64,000 nt of DNA. Source: Maylandia zebra. Taxonomy: Eukaryota; Chordata; Actinopteri; Cichliformes; Cichlidae. The stretch covers positions 27,150,033-27,214,032 of the forward strand of contig NC_135170.1 of assembly GCF_041146795.1 (NCBI RefSeq), written 5' to 3'. This document shows, one piece after another, positions 25,434-38,032 of the stretch. Within the stretch, counting starts at the first letter, position 1; every line of letters starts with the position of its first letter. Both the position numbers and the translations under genes were made by a program. Under the pieces are notes generated by a model that saw only the letters and a list, made by a program, of their open reading frames with translations, was not told where the DNA came from and did not search any database.

Positions 25434-26588
25434 AATTTCTAAAGTTTTGGGACTCCAGCAAACTACAATGAGAAACATTATCGACAAATGGCGAAAACAT
25501 GGAACAGTGGAGAACCTTCCCAGGAGTGGCCGGCTGACCAAAATTACCCCAAACGTGCAGCGATGACTCATCCAAGAGGTCACAAAAACCCCCAGAACAA
25601 CACCCAAAGAACTGCAGGCCTCCCTTGCCTCAGTTAAGGTCAGAGTTCATTATTCAACAATAAGAAGAAGAGAAGAATAAAGAGACTGTGAAAAAATGCC
25701 ACCCATGGGAGAGTTCAAGGCGAAAACAATTGCTGACCAAAAAGTACACAAAGGCTTGTCTCACATTTGCCAAAAAAACAGCTTGATGATCCCCAAGACA
25801 TAACATATTCTGGGAATTTATTATGTGGAATGATGAGACTAAAGCGGAACCTTTTGGAAGGTTTGAGTCCTGTTACATGTGACGTGAAACAAACGCAGCA
25901 TTTCAGGAAAGAAACATTGTACCAACAGTAAAATATGGTGGTAGTGTGATGGTCTGGGGCTGCTTTGCTACCTGGGGACCTGGAAGAAATGGAAATGGAA
26001 CTGTGAATTCTGCTGTCTACCAAAACATCCTGAAGGAGAATGTCTAGCCATTTGTTCGTGACCATAAGTTGAAGTGCACTGGAGTTCTGCAGCAGGACAA
26101 TTATCCAAACCAAACCAGCAAGTCAACCCCTGAATGGCTTAAGAAAAACAAAACAAAGACTTTGGAGTGGCCTAGTCAAAGTCCTGATCTGAATCGGATT
26201 GAGATGCTGTGGCATGACCTTAAAAAGGCGGTTCATGCTCGAAAACTCTCCAGTGTGGCTAAATTACAACAGTTCTGCAAAGATGAGTAGGCCAAAATTC
26301 CTCCACAGTGCAGCAAAAGACTCATTGCCAGTTATCGCAAACACTTGATTTCACTTGTTGCTGCTAAGAGTGGCCCAACCGGTTACTAGGTTTAGGGGGG
26401 AATCCCTTTTTCACACAGGAAATAGGTTTGGATTTTTTTCCCCTAATAACAAACACCTGCATTTTGTGTTTACTTATGTTATCTTTGTCTAGTATTTGAA
26501 TTTGTTTGATGATCTGAAACATTTAAATGTGACAAACATATGACCAAATAGGAAATCAGGAAGAGGCAGACACTTTTACATACCACTG
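25434..26588 (+). mobile_element. 5'-truncated Tc1-like transposon with dead transposase
   Basis: Translating piecewise in several frames gives Tc1 transposase landmarks in order: the helix-turn-helix end and RSGR-type linker near 25520, the block containing VMVWGCFA near 25950, and WPSQSPDLNRIEMLWHDLKKAV near 26170-26230, with E as the last residue of the DDE-type triad. Stops and shifts break the frame. The 3' non-coding part ends near 26588 with CCACTG, a typical terminal-repeat end. The 5' terminal repeat and the start of the transposase, several hundred bases, are absent. The last open segment is 26069-26290. Confidence 0.85.
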
Positions 26589-29500
26589 TTACTCTAACCA
26601 AGAATTTAAACCTTGAATTTACACCTCATATTTCCCGTGTTTATATCAGTTAAAGATCAGAGGTATAGTCTAACACCTTTTCAATTTTAGATTAATGAGC
26701 GTCATCAGAATAAAGTGAATTCTTTTAAAGTCTTAATGGCAGGTTTAAACAAGGAAAACGTGCTGACGTGTATTTGTTTGCGTGGCAGTGCATGTGATGC
26801 TGGCATTTACTCCAGCAGGGAGAAAGTGAGTGTTAGGGGCACAGTGTGTCGTGAGTCTGAGGACTAAACACAGTTTATCCCTAATCACGCTAAAAAAAAA
26901 ATCTGTTCTTCTTGGAAGCCTCAATCCACTGTAAGGTTCTGGACTGAATTTACTTTCCCCTAAATATGTTAGGCTGCATGACGACATAGGGGTTGTTTAC
27001 AAATGCTCATCTACACTCAGCTTCATTCAGCCCTGGATGCATCTGTTTGCACAGTCACTTTGGCACCAGATGGTCTCAGACACGTAATGTGAGTCTAATG
27101 ATAATGAAAAAACACAGTGTCTGTGGACACTCTGAAAGTATGAAGCATTTCAGCAGATTTTAGTCTTACTTTGTGTCCTTTTACACAGAACAATTGCCTA
27201 AATAATCAATGATTAGGTTGCTCAAAGAAATTTGAGATATTTCACAGGAGCAGACACAGCTAAATACTTATTTGACTTACAAAAATATTTATGTGAGAAA
27301 CTGCCTCCTCACAAACACATTGAGGCAAACTGCATAGCACTATGTTGTGCACACTCCTTTTAAGCTCAGAGGCCTGGGAGTGCACATTAAGCTCATTAAG
27401 TCTGTGGCGGAGATTATGGTTTACTGCAGACCAGGCAGCGCTGTCCAGCAGCTTGGACATCTCCTCATTTTTAAAGGCCAGGGGAAAGAGTGGAGGAGCT
27501 CTTCTTATTATTCACTATTGACACTTCCGTTTCAGACAAAGGGCTAACCGTATTGTATTACATACAATTAGAGAGCAAGAAAATAGAAACACGCTCTTAT
27601 TTCTTAATAGAGGAAAAGTATAATATGGTCGCACACAACATACCACCAAGAACAAACTAGAGCAAAGCTTTGCATAATATTTACATTTACTGGCAGAGGA
27701 CAGAGCAAGCTCTCATCATAAAACATGACAAGTTCATAATTTAAACAACAGTATGTTCTGTGCAGCTTGTTTTTGTTTTGCAACACACTGAGGTCTGTTA
27801 TCTTGTCAGACAGTTTCCTGGAAAAAGACTTTTAATATGGTAATATGCATTTGTGTCAACAGTTTTTACTAATAGAAGCGTTGCCTGTGTTTCTGTGTAT
27901 GTGTGTGTCTGTGTGCCAGGGTTTTCTTACTAGAAATATGAATGTAAATACAGTATTAAAATATTTAATGGTGGACCAGGTATAGATGAATACATATAAC
28001 CAATGGTGTTTCTCGAAAGGAAGGAATCCCAATGGAGAATGGATTAATATGACAAGACATAAGCTTATCCCTTTAAGCTGGTGTCTGCGTGTGTTTCCCT
28101 GCTGGGACAAATTATGCTTTGGAAAGATTTTTGCTGTCACTTTTTGGTACTCCCTTCCCATCTGTTTGTGTCATCCATTTTTCTCCAAAGATTCATTAAC
28201 ATTTGGGCTTTGTGAGCCAAATAATGTCACGAGCAGCGGTGATATTTTTGTTGTCCTGGCTCATCCTCATATTTATGCTGAAATGAGCAGTATGCCTTGG
28301 AGGGAGATGGCAAATAGCACATCTGTCAGTCTGAAGAAACATCTTACTCTAATCAGTGCTGAAAAAGGTATAATGGCCATAACAGAACACTTTGAGAAGA
28401 AGTCAGGCACTATAATTTATGTACAGTCCCGTAAAGTGTGTGTACATGTACTTAAATGACTGAGCACACATGCATCATGACTGATTTCGGTGTAGAACAT
28501 GAATATTTTAAAGACATGTAGCTCATATGTATAACAGTACAACACTGTCTCTAAGCTTATACTCATTATACTATGTACAGTTGTGCTGTGAAAGCCTTAA
28601 TAAATTGTAGTTCCGGGTTTCTTATTGGGATCCATTTGTTTGTTTTTATGTCTTCACACTTCCCTCACCATATTCTTACCATATATAATAACTGTTGTGT
28701 AGTCAATAACCAGCTATTAATTAGACTAACTAGTTATACCAGTAATTAGCTGACTAATTAATTAAGGCTAATACATCTGATGTTCCTTTTTGTCCAATAA
28801 AAGCTGTTTCCAGAATTGGCGCAATATATTTGTTCCCTCCCACGCCATAGAAAAACTGTATTTGTGCTAACCATGACCATGACCCACTATGTGCGACTTT
28901 TCACATGCAGTGAGTCATATTTTATAACAGGAAAGACGTAATTGTCTGATAGGGAGCTGAACACTTTGCAATCGGCAGCAGAAAAAAAACAATTATGTGC
29001 TATTCCTGTGCTGCCCATGTTCCCAGCATCTGCAATAAAAAAGAAATAATCAACCTTGTGTGTGTACTTTCAGCACCTGTGTAATATCACTAGGTCACCC
29101 AACGGTTCACGTTAATAACGGCAGGACCAGAGATACACATTAGCATGGTGAGCTATACTGCGGCCTTGTGCCACATGCAAATTTGATGTATTTATATCCA
29201 AACCATCAAGTTTACACATGTAAGTAGCTACTTTCAGCATAGGAATATCAACCCACATAACATATGTATGTGAGTACATAGTTGCAGCATAGTTGCTCCG
29301 AGAGTTTTTAGGAAGATATAATAACTCACCAGGAAATCTCCTAATTAAACCTATAAAATAAAGTCAATGTCTCCATGCATTTGGAGATATTCCTCATGTA
29401 AAATGAATCATGTATAATGTAGGGAGACATTATTACATATATATATCAACATACTGTCCATCCATTTATTTTTCAATTCAGCAGTCATATTAACTATTTA

Positions 29501-32389
29501 ATTTGGTTTAATTCAGGATGATTATAATCAAAGTCAGATAGCTGTTTCTCGGAATGGAACAGGGAGGCATCGATGAAATGAGGAGCTAAGGTGGAGGTGG
29601 GTTGCTCAGTGGCTTGCAGCATGCAGGCTGAAAAAGCTTAAACAGCATGCCCTGTTTTAGATTAGGCAATCAGCTGCATAGAAGATTATCAGCTGATCGG
29701 TCAGCTGATACAGGCTGGCACACAGAGAGCTGATCTGCTGGGATTGGAGCTTAGCTTGACATTTTTGCTTACTCGAACCGATACAATTGTCAATCCTTAA
29801 TTTGTTGTGCTTGAGGAAATGCAAAACTGCATAACAAAGAGATTAAAATTCAAGACTGTTTGCATATATTTCAATAAGGAACAGGGCAAAGGAAAGAGTT
29901 AATCTGACTGACTTTAACTCTAGATACAAAATCAAGAATAGATATACGATGTGTTGCTCACAGTTACATAGCAAGTACAAAGACAATCAAACAATGCCCA
30001 ATATTTTATCATCAGTTGAGGCAACATTTTTTTTGGGCAGTTTCATATAGTCTAATAATTCTTTCTTTGCACATTTTCTTGAACTGAAAGATATTTACAC
30101 AGCCTCTTAAGACATTCTTCAGGGAATTTCACAATTCAACTGCTGAGGCACACATCTGCTTTGAAGCAATGAAAGGAAACCGTTAAATGCAATTTCCTTC
30201 TTTGGTTTGTTTTTTTTCCACATTTTCCGTTGATACTCGGCTTTTTGAGCTATGTAAATAAACAAATACTGATTGCTTGTAATCTGATACACACTTGACT
30301 TCATTTTAAACAGAAATACTTGTTATACCTTTGTTTTAAATGTGCTGTTGTAGTGAAATTGCACAGTACATGGCTGCATGGCCTAACATTCCTGGAGTAA
30401 CTAAATAGGACTGATGTTTTGGGACTGGGCGTATTCGAGAAGAAACTACAGAGTAACCGAGGAGGTGCTCGAGCTCAGGGAGGAAAACAGACAGCTGCTT
30501 CCATACACTGCTCTCCTGTTACCTTGTCCCAGTGACAGAATGAGTACTGACCTCAGATCAACCTTGTAATCTATCCTTTTCAATAACATCCACCTCAGCT
30601 GTATGCTTTAGCGGTAGTTTTATGGCACGTTCCTTGAATTTTCCTTGTATCTCATGGGAAATTTAATTGTTGCCTTTTGTCACAGTATAGCAGTTCAAAT
30701 GAGGCCAGCTTGTGTGAGGCTTTTAGTGGTAATAAAATCCAGAAGATTTGGGTGACCTCCATGAGGAATGTGAGTGATTAAATAGGTCTTGATTATGTAC
30801 TTTCTCTTGCTGGCAGATTCATTATTGCACAAGCTTTTGCTGCGCAGCACATTTAAATGTCCCCTCGATATGTATTCATTATGTTTTCGATTCACTTCTT
30901 TTGGTGTAATGTGGATGAACAGCCATGTTTTGGATTGCTTATAGGTTATTAGTGGTACTTAAGCATCTCCCTGGTGGTGCTGTTTGGCACCAGCATAAAA
31001 GACCTATTTAACACTTGCCAGATTAACTTGCATTAAGGTCATACTGAGAAAACAATACAAAAACGGGTGGATGAACACACACACAAAAAAGATGTGTCAA
31101 GCAGGTATTGCTGAGATATTCTGAAAACATGGGCAAAACTATAGCGATAAGGAAATTTAAATGGATAACTCTGAAACTGCAAGTCAGAATCAATTCTTAG
31201 AATAATAATAATCAAACCAATAATGTCATTAGTGTGTGCATGCAATATGCTTGGGTTATGTCATATTGAAGTGCAAGTCGTTTTCAGATGTTTGTTTTTA
31301 TTAGAGCTGCTGAGTCTGGGGAGGCCATGCAAATCCTCTTGCACCTAATCTAGTTAAGAATTTATTGGGTTTAAACACTTTAATTGTGCAACAGCCTTGT
31401 TTTCAACAGCTTTTTGTTGCTTATTTAAGGAAAATAACATTTAGGAATGCACTACAGTGTCTTCAATGAAGTAATTAGCTGAATTTGAGAGAATAATTAG
31501 AATTGGGTAAACAATAATTTACATAGCTAAGTTGCTTAATGGTTTGATGTGATTCTACCTATGACCACATGCCTTCGAAACAGGGAAAAATCAACTGAAA
31601 GCCTTTTTAGACCTATGTGTGAGTTTTATCTTTGGTTTCATCATATGACAAAGAGGATCAAAAATGGGATTCAGTGAAGGAGACCAGGACGTCTGCCTCT
31701 TGGGCTCCCCTGCTCTGATGTGGCCGTAAGCCAAGATTATTGCACTGTTTGGTTCCACCAGATGTAGCAGCACAACTGGATGGGCACTGTCTGGCGCTGA
31801 TGAGCAGATCTAAGAGGGATTAGTGAGCTGTTGAACACTGGGAGGCTGTCCACACACAGCTGTGTATTTTTGTGTTTCATAATGCTCTGGCCTCTGGTCT
31901 GTCTCTGGCTTTGGTTCCAACCCTGAACCACTTCTCCCTCCCGCTGACCTCACAGTTCAGGGAACTCTCGGACTGCAGACAGCAGGAACTCCTAAATTTC
32001 TGGAACAGCATGAAAGCTTTTAGAGAAACAAGACTCTCCCTGAGGTATTGTGGGAGAGAAGTGCTCAGACAAACACCATCATCTGACAGCGTTGTCTCTT
32101 TTTTTTTTTAATGGCCACAACTGCTAGAAATTTATATAGTGTTGTGTAAAAACATCTCATGCATTTAAAATGAAAAATATTCAGAATGCAGTATCTTGGG
32201 GAGACATGTAAACAGCATTTAGGATAATGCAATGCATGCATTAAGAAGCACATTACTGTTCCTAAACTCAGTAATCACATCAGAGTTAGGAATCAAACTA
32301 TTAAGTAACTTGAGTTATGTAAGTTCTGCATTAGCACATCCATCTGCCCATTAGCTGCCTTATGGGTGAATGGGGGGGGGGGAAGCAAA
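26589..32389. other. Long non-coding stretch
   Basis: About 5.8 kb with no recognised gene. The longest frame is 157 codons from an ATG at 27986 to 28459 on the plus strand; it has no domain I recognise and no neighbouring exon structure. AT-rich palindromic words occur near 28690-28770. Confidence 0.5.
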
Positions 32390-32850
32390 CGGGCTTATTC
32401 ATACACACTTTTACTGACTGGTGAGTGGTTGCTGGCTGTTACCAGGTGAAACTGGTAACAAAGAAGGTGGCATACCAAAAGTGTCTTTGTAATTTCTTTG
32501 GTTAGTAGCAGATCGCAGCAGTCCTCCATTGCACACATGAAAAATATCGATTTGTCTGCAAATAATTGCCATGTTTGCAGGATGAAGACTGATTGCCTTC
32601 AAATTCCTTCATTTGCCTTCAAAAGCTCCTGGTTACAGCATTAAGGAAGAACTTTTGCTTTGATTGCAAAGAGTTTCCATTCGGCAAGTAGTTGGCAAGT
32701 GTTTGCAGACAAATAGGGGTTCTGCAAACTGGGATGTCACCTAGCAGCTGCTGCCAACCACTTGCATCCACCTGCCAATCAGTCAGTTTTCCAAGTGACC
32801 AGTGGTTGCCAACTGATACCCTTGCTGGTAGTCTTAGGAAAAAAAGGGTG
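32390..32850. repeat. Degenerate ttggcaag/gaccagtgg-type dispersed repeat
   Basis: Recurring words (gtggttgctggc, gttggcaagtgtttgcag, ccaaccacttgc, gaccagtggttgcc) resemble those at 38150-38420 inside the longer copy of the 37.5-kb repeat. It looks like an old dispersed family; its ends were not found. Confidence 0.4.
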
Positions 32851-33596
32851 ACTTTATATCCTTTTGGCTGCTATAGTCATATTTCACCTCCCTGTAGCAG
32901 CCCCTGTTAGCTGACATCTTTTATTTTCAGAAAACGATCCCCGTAGAAAAAAAAGAGTCAGATGATAAATGTCTTTGGGGAAAAAAAACAGCTACAACGC
33001 ACTGATGTGGAAAAATATATTAAACACAGTTTTACATTTATCATGGGCTTTGGAGACCACCATTTTCCAAATAAGTTGTGTCATGACACAAAAAAGAAAC
33101 ATTGGTTTCACTTTTGGAGAAAAAAACTGTGTTCTTACATTTGTGGTATGTGAAACGGAAAAACTGGGTGTGTTTAAGAGTTTTTGGAAGACACAACCTG
33201 ACCTTACCAGCCCTAGAAACAATATCCAGAAGAAACACTGGTTCAAAGGTGTCTGATCCACAGTTTGTGTTGTTGACACAGGCTGTATTCCTGCATTGTT
33301 TCTCAAAGATTTTCCCTATAAATTGGAAAGTGGAGTGGTCAGGAGAAAATGCTGTCCTTCTAAGCTTTTTCTAGAAGGCTTCGGTCTGCACACAACATTG
33401 CTAACAATTTTTTGGATTCAGTGTGTCTCTCCTCTCACTCTCTGTGTGTGTCTGTGTGTTTGATGTTGTGGTTTGGCTGTCCTCTAAAGTGTTCATTTCA
33501 GAGTGGTTACTCTGGGCCTCATTTTGACTCACTGGCTGTCTGCCTACACCCTGTGGTCTACCATCCACTACAACAACTGCCTGCTTTGTGTGTGTG

Positions 33597-33600
<4 letters not shown>
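32851..33600. other. Non-coding stretch
   Basis: No gene recognised; short frames on both strands at 32960-33370 lack domain features. Confidence 0.45.

Positions 33601-33688
<88 letters not shown>
33601..33688. repeat. (TG)n microsatellite, about 43 units
   Basis: An essentially pure TG tract ending in tatata. It is the longest microsatellite in the window and creates spurious poly-CV and poly-HT frames. Confidence 0.97.
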
Positions 33689-33692
<4 letters not shown>

Positions 33693-34050
33693 CACAGTAT
33701 TTCTTCTTGTGCACCACTACTGTAAATTTCACAATAAACTGTCACTCCTATATGCTGTATGTACTTGCTGCAAAACACACTTATTCAGCCAGCAGAGGAG
33801 GTGAACCATAAAGAAGAGCCCCTGGCTGTCAGCCAAGCACCCAACAACCAATCCCAAGTCAGCTGATGTTTTTCCAGCTCTGCTCATCATTTAGTTGCAG
33901 TGTATTGCAGTCATCTCATAATCCTATTATTGGGAGGATGAGGAGTGTACATAGAACATGCTCATTACTTTTTAATGATATCCATCATCTTTAATCATGG
34001 TCAGACTCGGAGCAGACTGCTCATTTAGGTGCAGAGCCTATTCTCTCTTG
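33689..34050. other. Non-coding stretch
   Basis: Nothing recognised between the TG tract and the piggyBac-type MITE. Confidence 0.5.
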
Positions 34051-34054
34051 TTAA

Positions 34055-34210
34055 CCCTCTCAGGCTCAAATTCAACTTTGTGTTGCTAATGCACAACCAA
34101 GTCCTGCAGTGGTACTTCTGAGTAAAAACAACCTCATAAAATATGTATGTGGGGTAATCAGGTTGTTAGTTTTTAACTGTTGCAAATCGGCAACGCCTGC
34201 CTCGAGAGGG
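34055..34210. mobile_element. piggyBac-type MITE, 156 bp
   Basis: Both sides carry TTAA (34051-34054 and 34211-34214), the piggyBac target duplication. The element begins CCCTCTCAGGC, and its right end, read inward on the other strand, begins CCCTCTCGAGGC. There is no coding capacity, so it depended on another copy's transposase. Confidence 0.8.
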
Positions 34211-34214
34211 TTAA

Positions 34215-34999
34215 GAGTGCTCTTCGTTTAGTTTTTCAGGAAACTAACTTTAGTCACACTTCCTTAGTTCCTTAAACAGCAGACATACCATTCCAAATCT
34301 ATTCTTAAATAGAAGCAGAAACAGAAAGACTTTGACTTATAGGAAATGATGACTCGTGCTAAGAACAGCTTGTTTATTCGTTACTAAATGCAAACTTTGT
34401 AACTGTGGAAGAAATGGTAACGTTGTCCAATATATCATTATTTATGCTAACATGAACTGCCTGCAGAGTGGGTTGTTGTCTTGTATGACTTCATGATGTG
34501 GTTAACTCATGTTCTTATTTTTCAAATATTTGTGTTAGACAGCTGTACACAGTGAGATGAACAAAACCTTTGTTTGTTTATAAACATTTAAAAGCGAAGT
34601 AATTTATATATATAGGATAATATACACATAAATATATTTATTCAATGTCTTTGCAAGCTGCATAGTCAAGGCACGTAGAAATCCGTTCAGTTTTAAAGAC
34701 AAAAAACCCCCCAACCTTTAAAATGGGTTTGCTGTCTATGCAGAATACTGTAATGTTGATATGGCTGGTGATTATTACGAAAAAAATGTATGCCTTAACC
34801 AGGCTTTTAAGAGACATAGTTCATGCACTGATTTCTTACAATTTAAGTGACAAAATTCTGTCACAAATGCAAAATGTGGTAACTGTTAATTATGTAGTCA
34901 AAGGAGCTTGCAAAGAAATGTTAATTATGTACGGAATATGTGCCTTTCTAAAGAAACAAGGCAAATATTCCACACAGCCATGACATTAAGGCCTGAATG
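34215..34999. other. Non-coding stretch
   Basis: AT-rich, no gene recognised. An 86-codon frame at 34723-34983 lacks domain features. Confidence 0.5.
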
Positions 35000-35076
35000 T
35001 CTCTTAACTTTTTAAAATTCAATGATAAAAAGACTGAGGGGATGGTTTTTGATAGCCCCACTGATTCTTTTATTTG
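35000..35076 (+). repeat. 77-bp direct repeat, left copy (LINE-derived)
   Basis: Identical base for base to 35692-35768, where the same sequence continues into an L2-like LINE. Here it stops abruptly at a 615-bp insert. The two copies bracket that insert. Confidence 0.9.
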
Positions 35077-35575
35077 GAAGAGAGAAAAAGTGATCGGGAT
35101 CTTGTCCAATCGAGGACCTCTGTGTTTATGACTTTTGATCGGCATGAGGAGTTTGTCTCTGCTGCTCGGCTGTATGAGCTTTTGGCTGTGAATCAGGGCA
35201 GCCTCTCTGAGTGTGAAGAATTGAATTGGTGTGGGTATTTGTACAAGGGACTGGATGATGGCAGGGGAGGAAATGCTAATGATCTTTATGGGGCAATAAA
35301 CAATAAACTTTGCTGTGATTTAGTTCCACTGAGTGAGTGTCAGGGGAAGAATGACGTCAAAAGGCATTTTGGCTTTTTAGTGAAGCAGAGATGACAAAAC
35401 ACAGAAGTTGAAAAGCTCTTTGCCAGGACATGCTGTTGACTATAGATCATTTCTGTTCTTCTGAGCATCATATTTCACAACACCTACTGTCTAAAAATAG
35501 TTTCCCAACTTCCCAACTTTCAATCTATGAATGACTTACTAACATTGATGTGTCACCTTTCGACTACATCTGTGT
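35074..35575 (+). repeat. 502-bp duplicated segment, copy 1, with 106-codon open frame
   Basis: Aligns without gaps to 37531-38032. It carries an open frame of 106 sense codons ending in TGA at 35392-35394. No ATG stands at its start; the first ATG, near 35130, begins MTFDRHEEFVSAARLY and leaves about 88 residues. The two copies of the frame differ by two bases, both changing the amino acid, while the roughly 180 bases after the stop differ at about seven sites. I do not recognise the protein. It could be a fragment of a mobile-element gene or a host exon copied with it. Confidence 0.8.
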
Positions 35576-35580
35576 AGTCT

Positions 35581-35691
35581 GGTAATCTGCTGATTGGTCA
35601 CTAGGCCTGTGCCACTAATGGTGGCATGAGTCTTATGCCGCCATTAGTGGTGAAGAGATACAACTGATTTTGAACTTCTTCAAAAACATAG
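35581..35691. repeat. Duplicated hairpin-bearing segment, copy 1
   Basis: Matches 38428-38547. It contains an inverted repeat, left arm 35612-35627 and right arm 35635-35650, 16 bases each with one mismatch and a 7-base loop. A 5-base junction (agtct) joins it to the 502-bp segment. Confidence 0.8.
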
Positions 35692-36268
35692 TCTCTTAAC
35701 TTTTTAAAATTCAATGATAAAAAGACTGAGGGGATGGTTTTTGATAGCCCCACTGATTCTTTTATTTGCTTTTAAAGCTCTCCATGGCCTAGCCCCATCT
35801 TATCTCTCTGATCTGCTGCAGCCTTATATACCCACCTGCTCTCTCAGGTCAGCTGATCAGCTGCTCCTGAATGCACCCAGGACTGAGCGTAAACTTAGGG
35901 GAGATCGTGCTTTTGCTGTAGCAGCTCCCAAACTGTGGAACGATCTACCTTTAGAGATTAGACAGGCCTCTTCTCTGCATGTTTTTAAGTCACTCCTGAA
36001 AACCCACCTCTTTACCCTGGCCTTTGGCAACACGTGAGATGTTGGTTTTTATTTTTTTTAAAGTTGTTTTTAGTTGATTCTATGCTGTTTTATCGTGTTT
36101 TCTTTTTAATATAGGGCTGTTTTAATGTTTACGTATTATGTGTTTTATTTATTTATTTATTTTTGCTGTTTTCTGTTATTCTATTGTTTTTAACTTATTT
36201 TCTGTACAGCATTTTGGTCCTGTGCTGGGTATTTTAAAGTTCTTTATAAATAAAATTGGATTGGATTG
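35692..36268 (+). mobile_element. L2-like LINE 3' fragment
   Basis: The frame at 35714-36037 encodes the reverse-transcriptase C-terminus common to fish L2/CR1-type LINEs: FKALHGLAPSYLSDLLQPY, then RTERKLRGDRAFAVAAPKLWNDLP and LKTHLF, with a stop after FGNT. A short 3' UTR follows and ends in ataaaattggattggattgg, a tandem tail. Everything 5' of the last ~100 codons is missing. Clade assignment is by remembered motif and could be a related group. Confidence 0.8.
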
Positions 36269-37530
36269 GGATGATGTACGTTGGTCCACCAGTTAAGGGG
36301 GAGAGGCAAAATAGAGATATAGATACTTACATGTGCCACAAACGTTATAGTATGGTATTATTTATATTTTTTATCTGATGTAAATCAATCATTTATTATA
36401 AATGATTGTCTGGAAACTATTTTTGAATGAACCCTAGTTTTATGTTGAGGGAGAACCTATTTTAAGACCAGTTTGAGCAGATGGTTAGACATCCTTTCAA
36501 AGATGTTTTAATTGCAATGACAGTGTAAAAATGTGACGCAGCTTCCAGGTCTGAAAAGTGGACCAAGTGCTGAAGTGTCTTAAAGCTCTTTCTAATAGCT
36601 TGTAGGTGGTGAGCAAGATTTGTCGATGTCTACGGGGACAATAACCCTCAGCTGCCCTGCTGACCAACGAACCAACGAACTTAAAAAAGGTTCGTTGGTT
36701 GAGGCCTTGTCAATCACAAGTCACCAGCCAATGAGACGGCAGTGTTAGAATTAGTTCTAGTGCTGTTTCCTTGCCAAAATTAAACTTTTGTCATTTGACA
36801 TGTTTTGGATTTTTTTTTTTTTAGTTAAATTATGCATTTTCTACCGATTGCAATATAAAGTGGCAATTGATAAACAATATCTCAAACTAGAAAGTATCCC
36901 TGCAAGGTTTAATGAACTTTCCCATACAGCATTTTTACATCTATAAATCTACAAAGTTGTAGTCGGACAGAAATGTTAATTTGAATTCTTTTTGTGTCAT
37001 AGCAAATTCAGGACTGACATAACAAATTTAGGAAACTGAGTGTCTTTCATATATACACAAGTCTACCTTCATCTGTCTGAGGGGGAAGTCGCCAACTGTG
37101 ATCAGCCCAAACATCTTTGCTTTCTCTATCAGCGTTCAGTTTCATTCTGCCTACAAATTGTGGTGCCACTTGAGAGTGCAACGCATAAATCAGTTTTTAT
37201 TGATATTTTATGCCATATCTCAGTATACACCGCTTTCCACTGCCTAGACTTCAACAATGGATTGGCCTCATGATGACTAAAGTGTTATGTAAACATGCAA
37301 CTAAGAAAAAGTTCCATTTGAGCACAAGTGGATTGATTTATGAAACCGCATACTTCTGCTTTTAAATTTTCTGTGTGGAATCCTGTTGACAGGGACATGC
37401 ATTGTTTTAAAACAGAAGTGTCTTTTTATTGTGAATATGTAATGCCCTAGGGCATGCCAGTGTGGGTTCCCCCTGAAGTCATTGTTAGAATAACTAAAGC
37501 AGAGACAGACAGGAACTTTGCAAGGACTGA
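36269..37530. other. Non-coding stretch between repeat copies
   Basis: No gene recognised. A perfect 11-bp inverted repeat with a 9-base loop lies at 36670-36700. Confidence 0.5.
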
Positions 37531-38032
37531 TTGGAAGCGAGAAAAAGTGATCGGGATCTTGTCCAATCGAGGACCTCTGTGTTTATGACTTTTGATCGGC
37601 ATGAGGAGTTTGTCTCTGCTGCTCGGCTGTATGAGCTTTTGGCTGTGACTCAGGGCAGCCTCTCTGAGTGTGAAGAATTGAATTGGTGTGGGTATTTGTA
37701 CAAGGGACTGGATGATGGCAGGGGAGGAAATGCTAATGATCTTTATGGGGCAATAAACAATAAACTTTGCTGTGATTTAGTTCCACTGAGTGAGTGTCAG
37801 GGGAAGAATGACGTCAAAAGGCATTTTGGCTTTTTAGTGAAGCAGAGATGACAAAACACAGAAGTTGAAAAGCTCTTTGCCAGGACATGCTGTTGACTCT
37901 AGATCATTTCTGTTCTTCCGAGCATCATATTTCGCAACACCTCCTGTCTTAAAATAGTTTCCCAACTTCCCAACTTTCAATCTATGAATGACTTACTAAC
38001 GTTGATGTGTCACCTTTCGACTACATCTGTGT
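37531..38032 (+). repeat. 502-bp duplicated segment, copy 2, with 106-codon open frame
   Basis: Partner of 35074-35575 with the same open frame, ending in TGA at 37849-37851. An in-frame stop at 37528-37530 closes it directly upstream, so no coding sequence extends leftward in this frame. It differs from copy 1 inside the frame only at codon 3 and at the codon N/T in LLAV(N/T)QG. This copy is not bracketed by LINE sequence and is probably nearer to the source. Confidence 0.8.

Noticed and set aside
25425-26113. Minus-strand open frames
   Set aside because: They are antisense to the Tc1-like transposase remnant on the plus strand.
33401-33811. Long frames with poly-CV and poly-HT
   Set aside because: Produced by the TG microsatellite.
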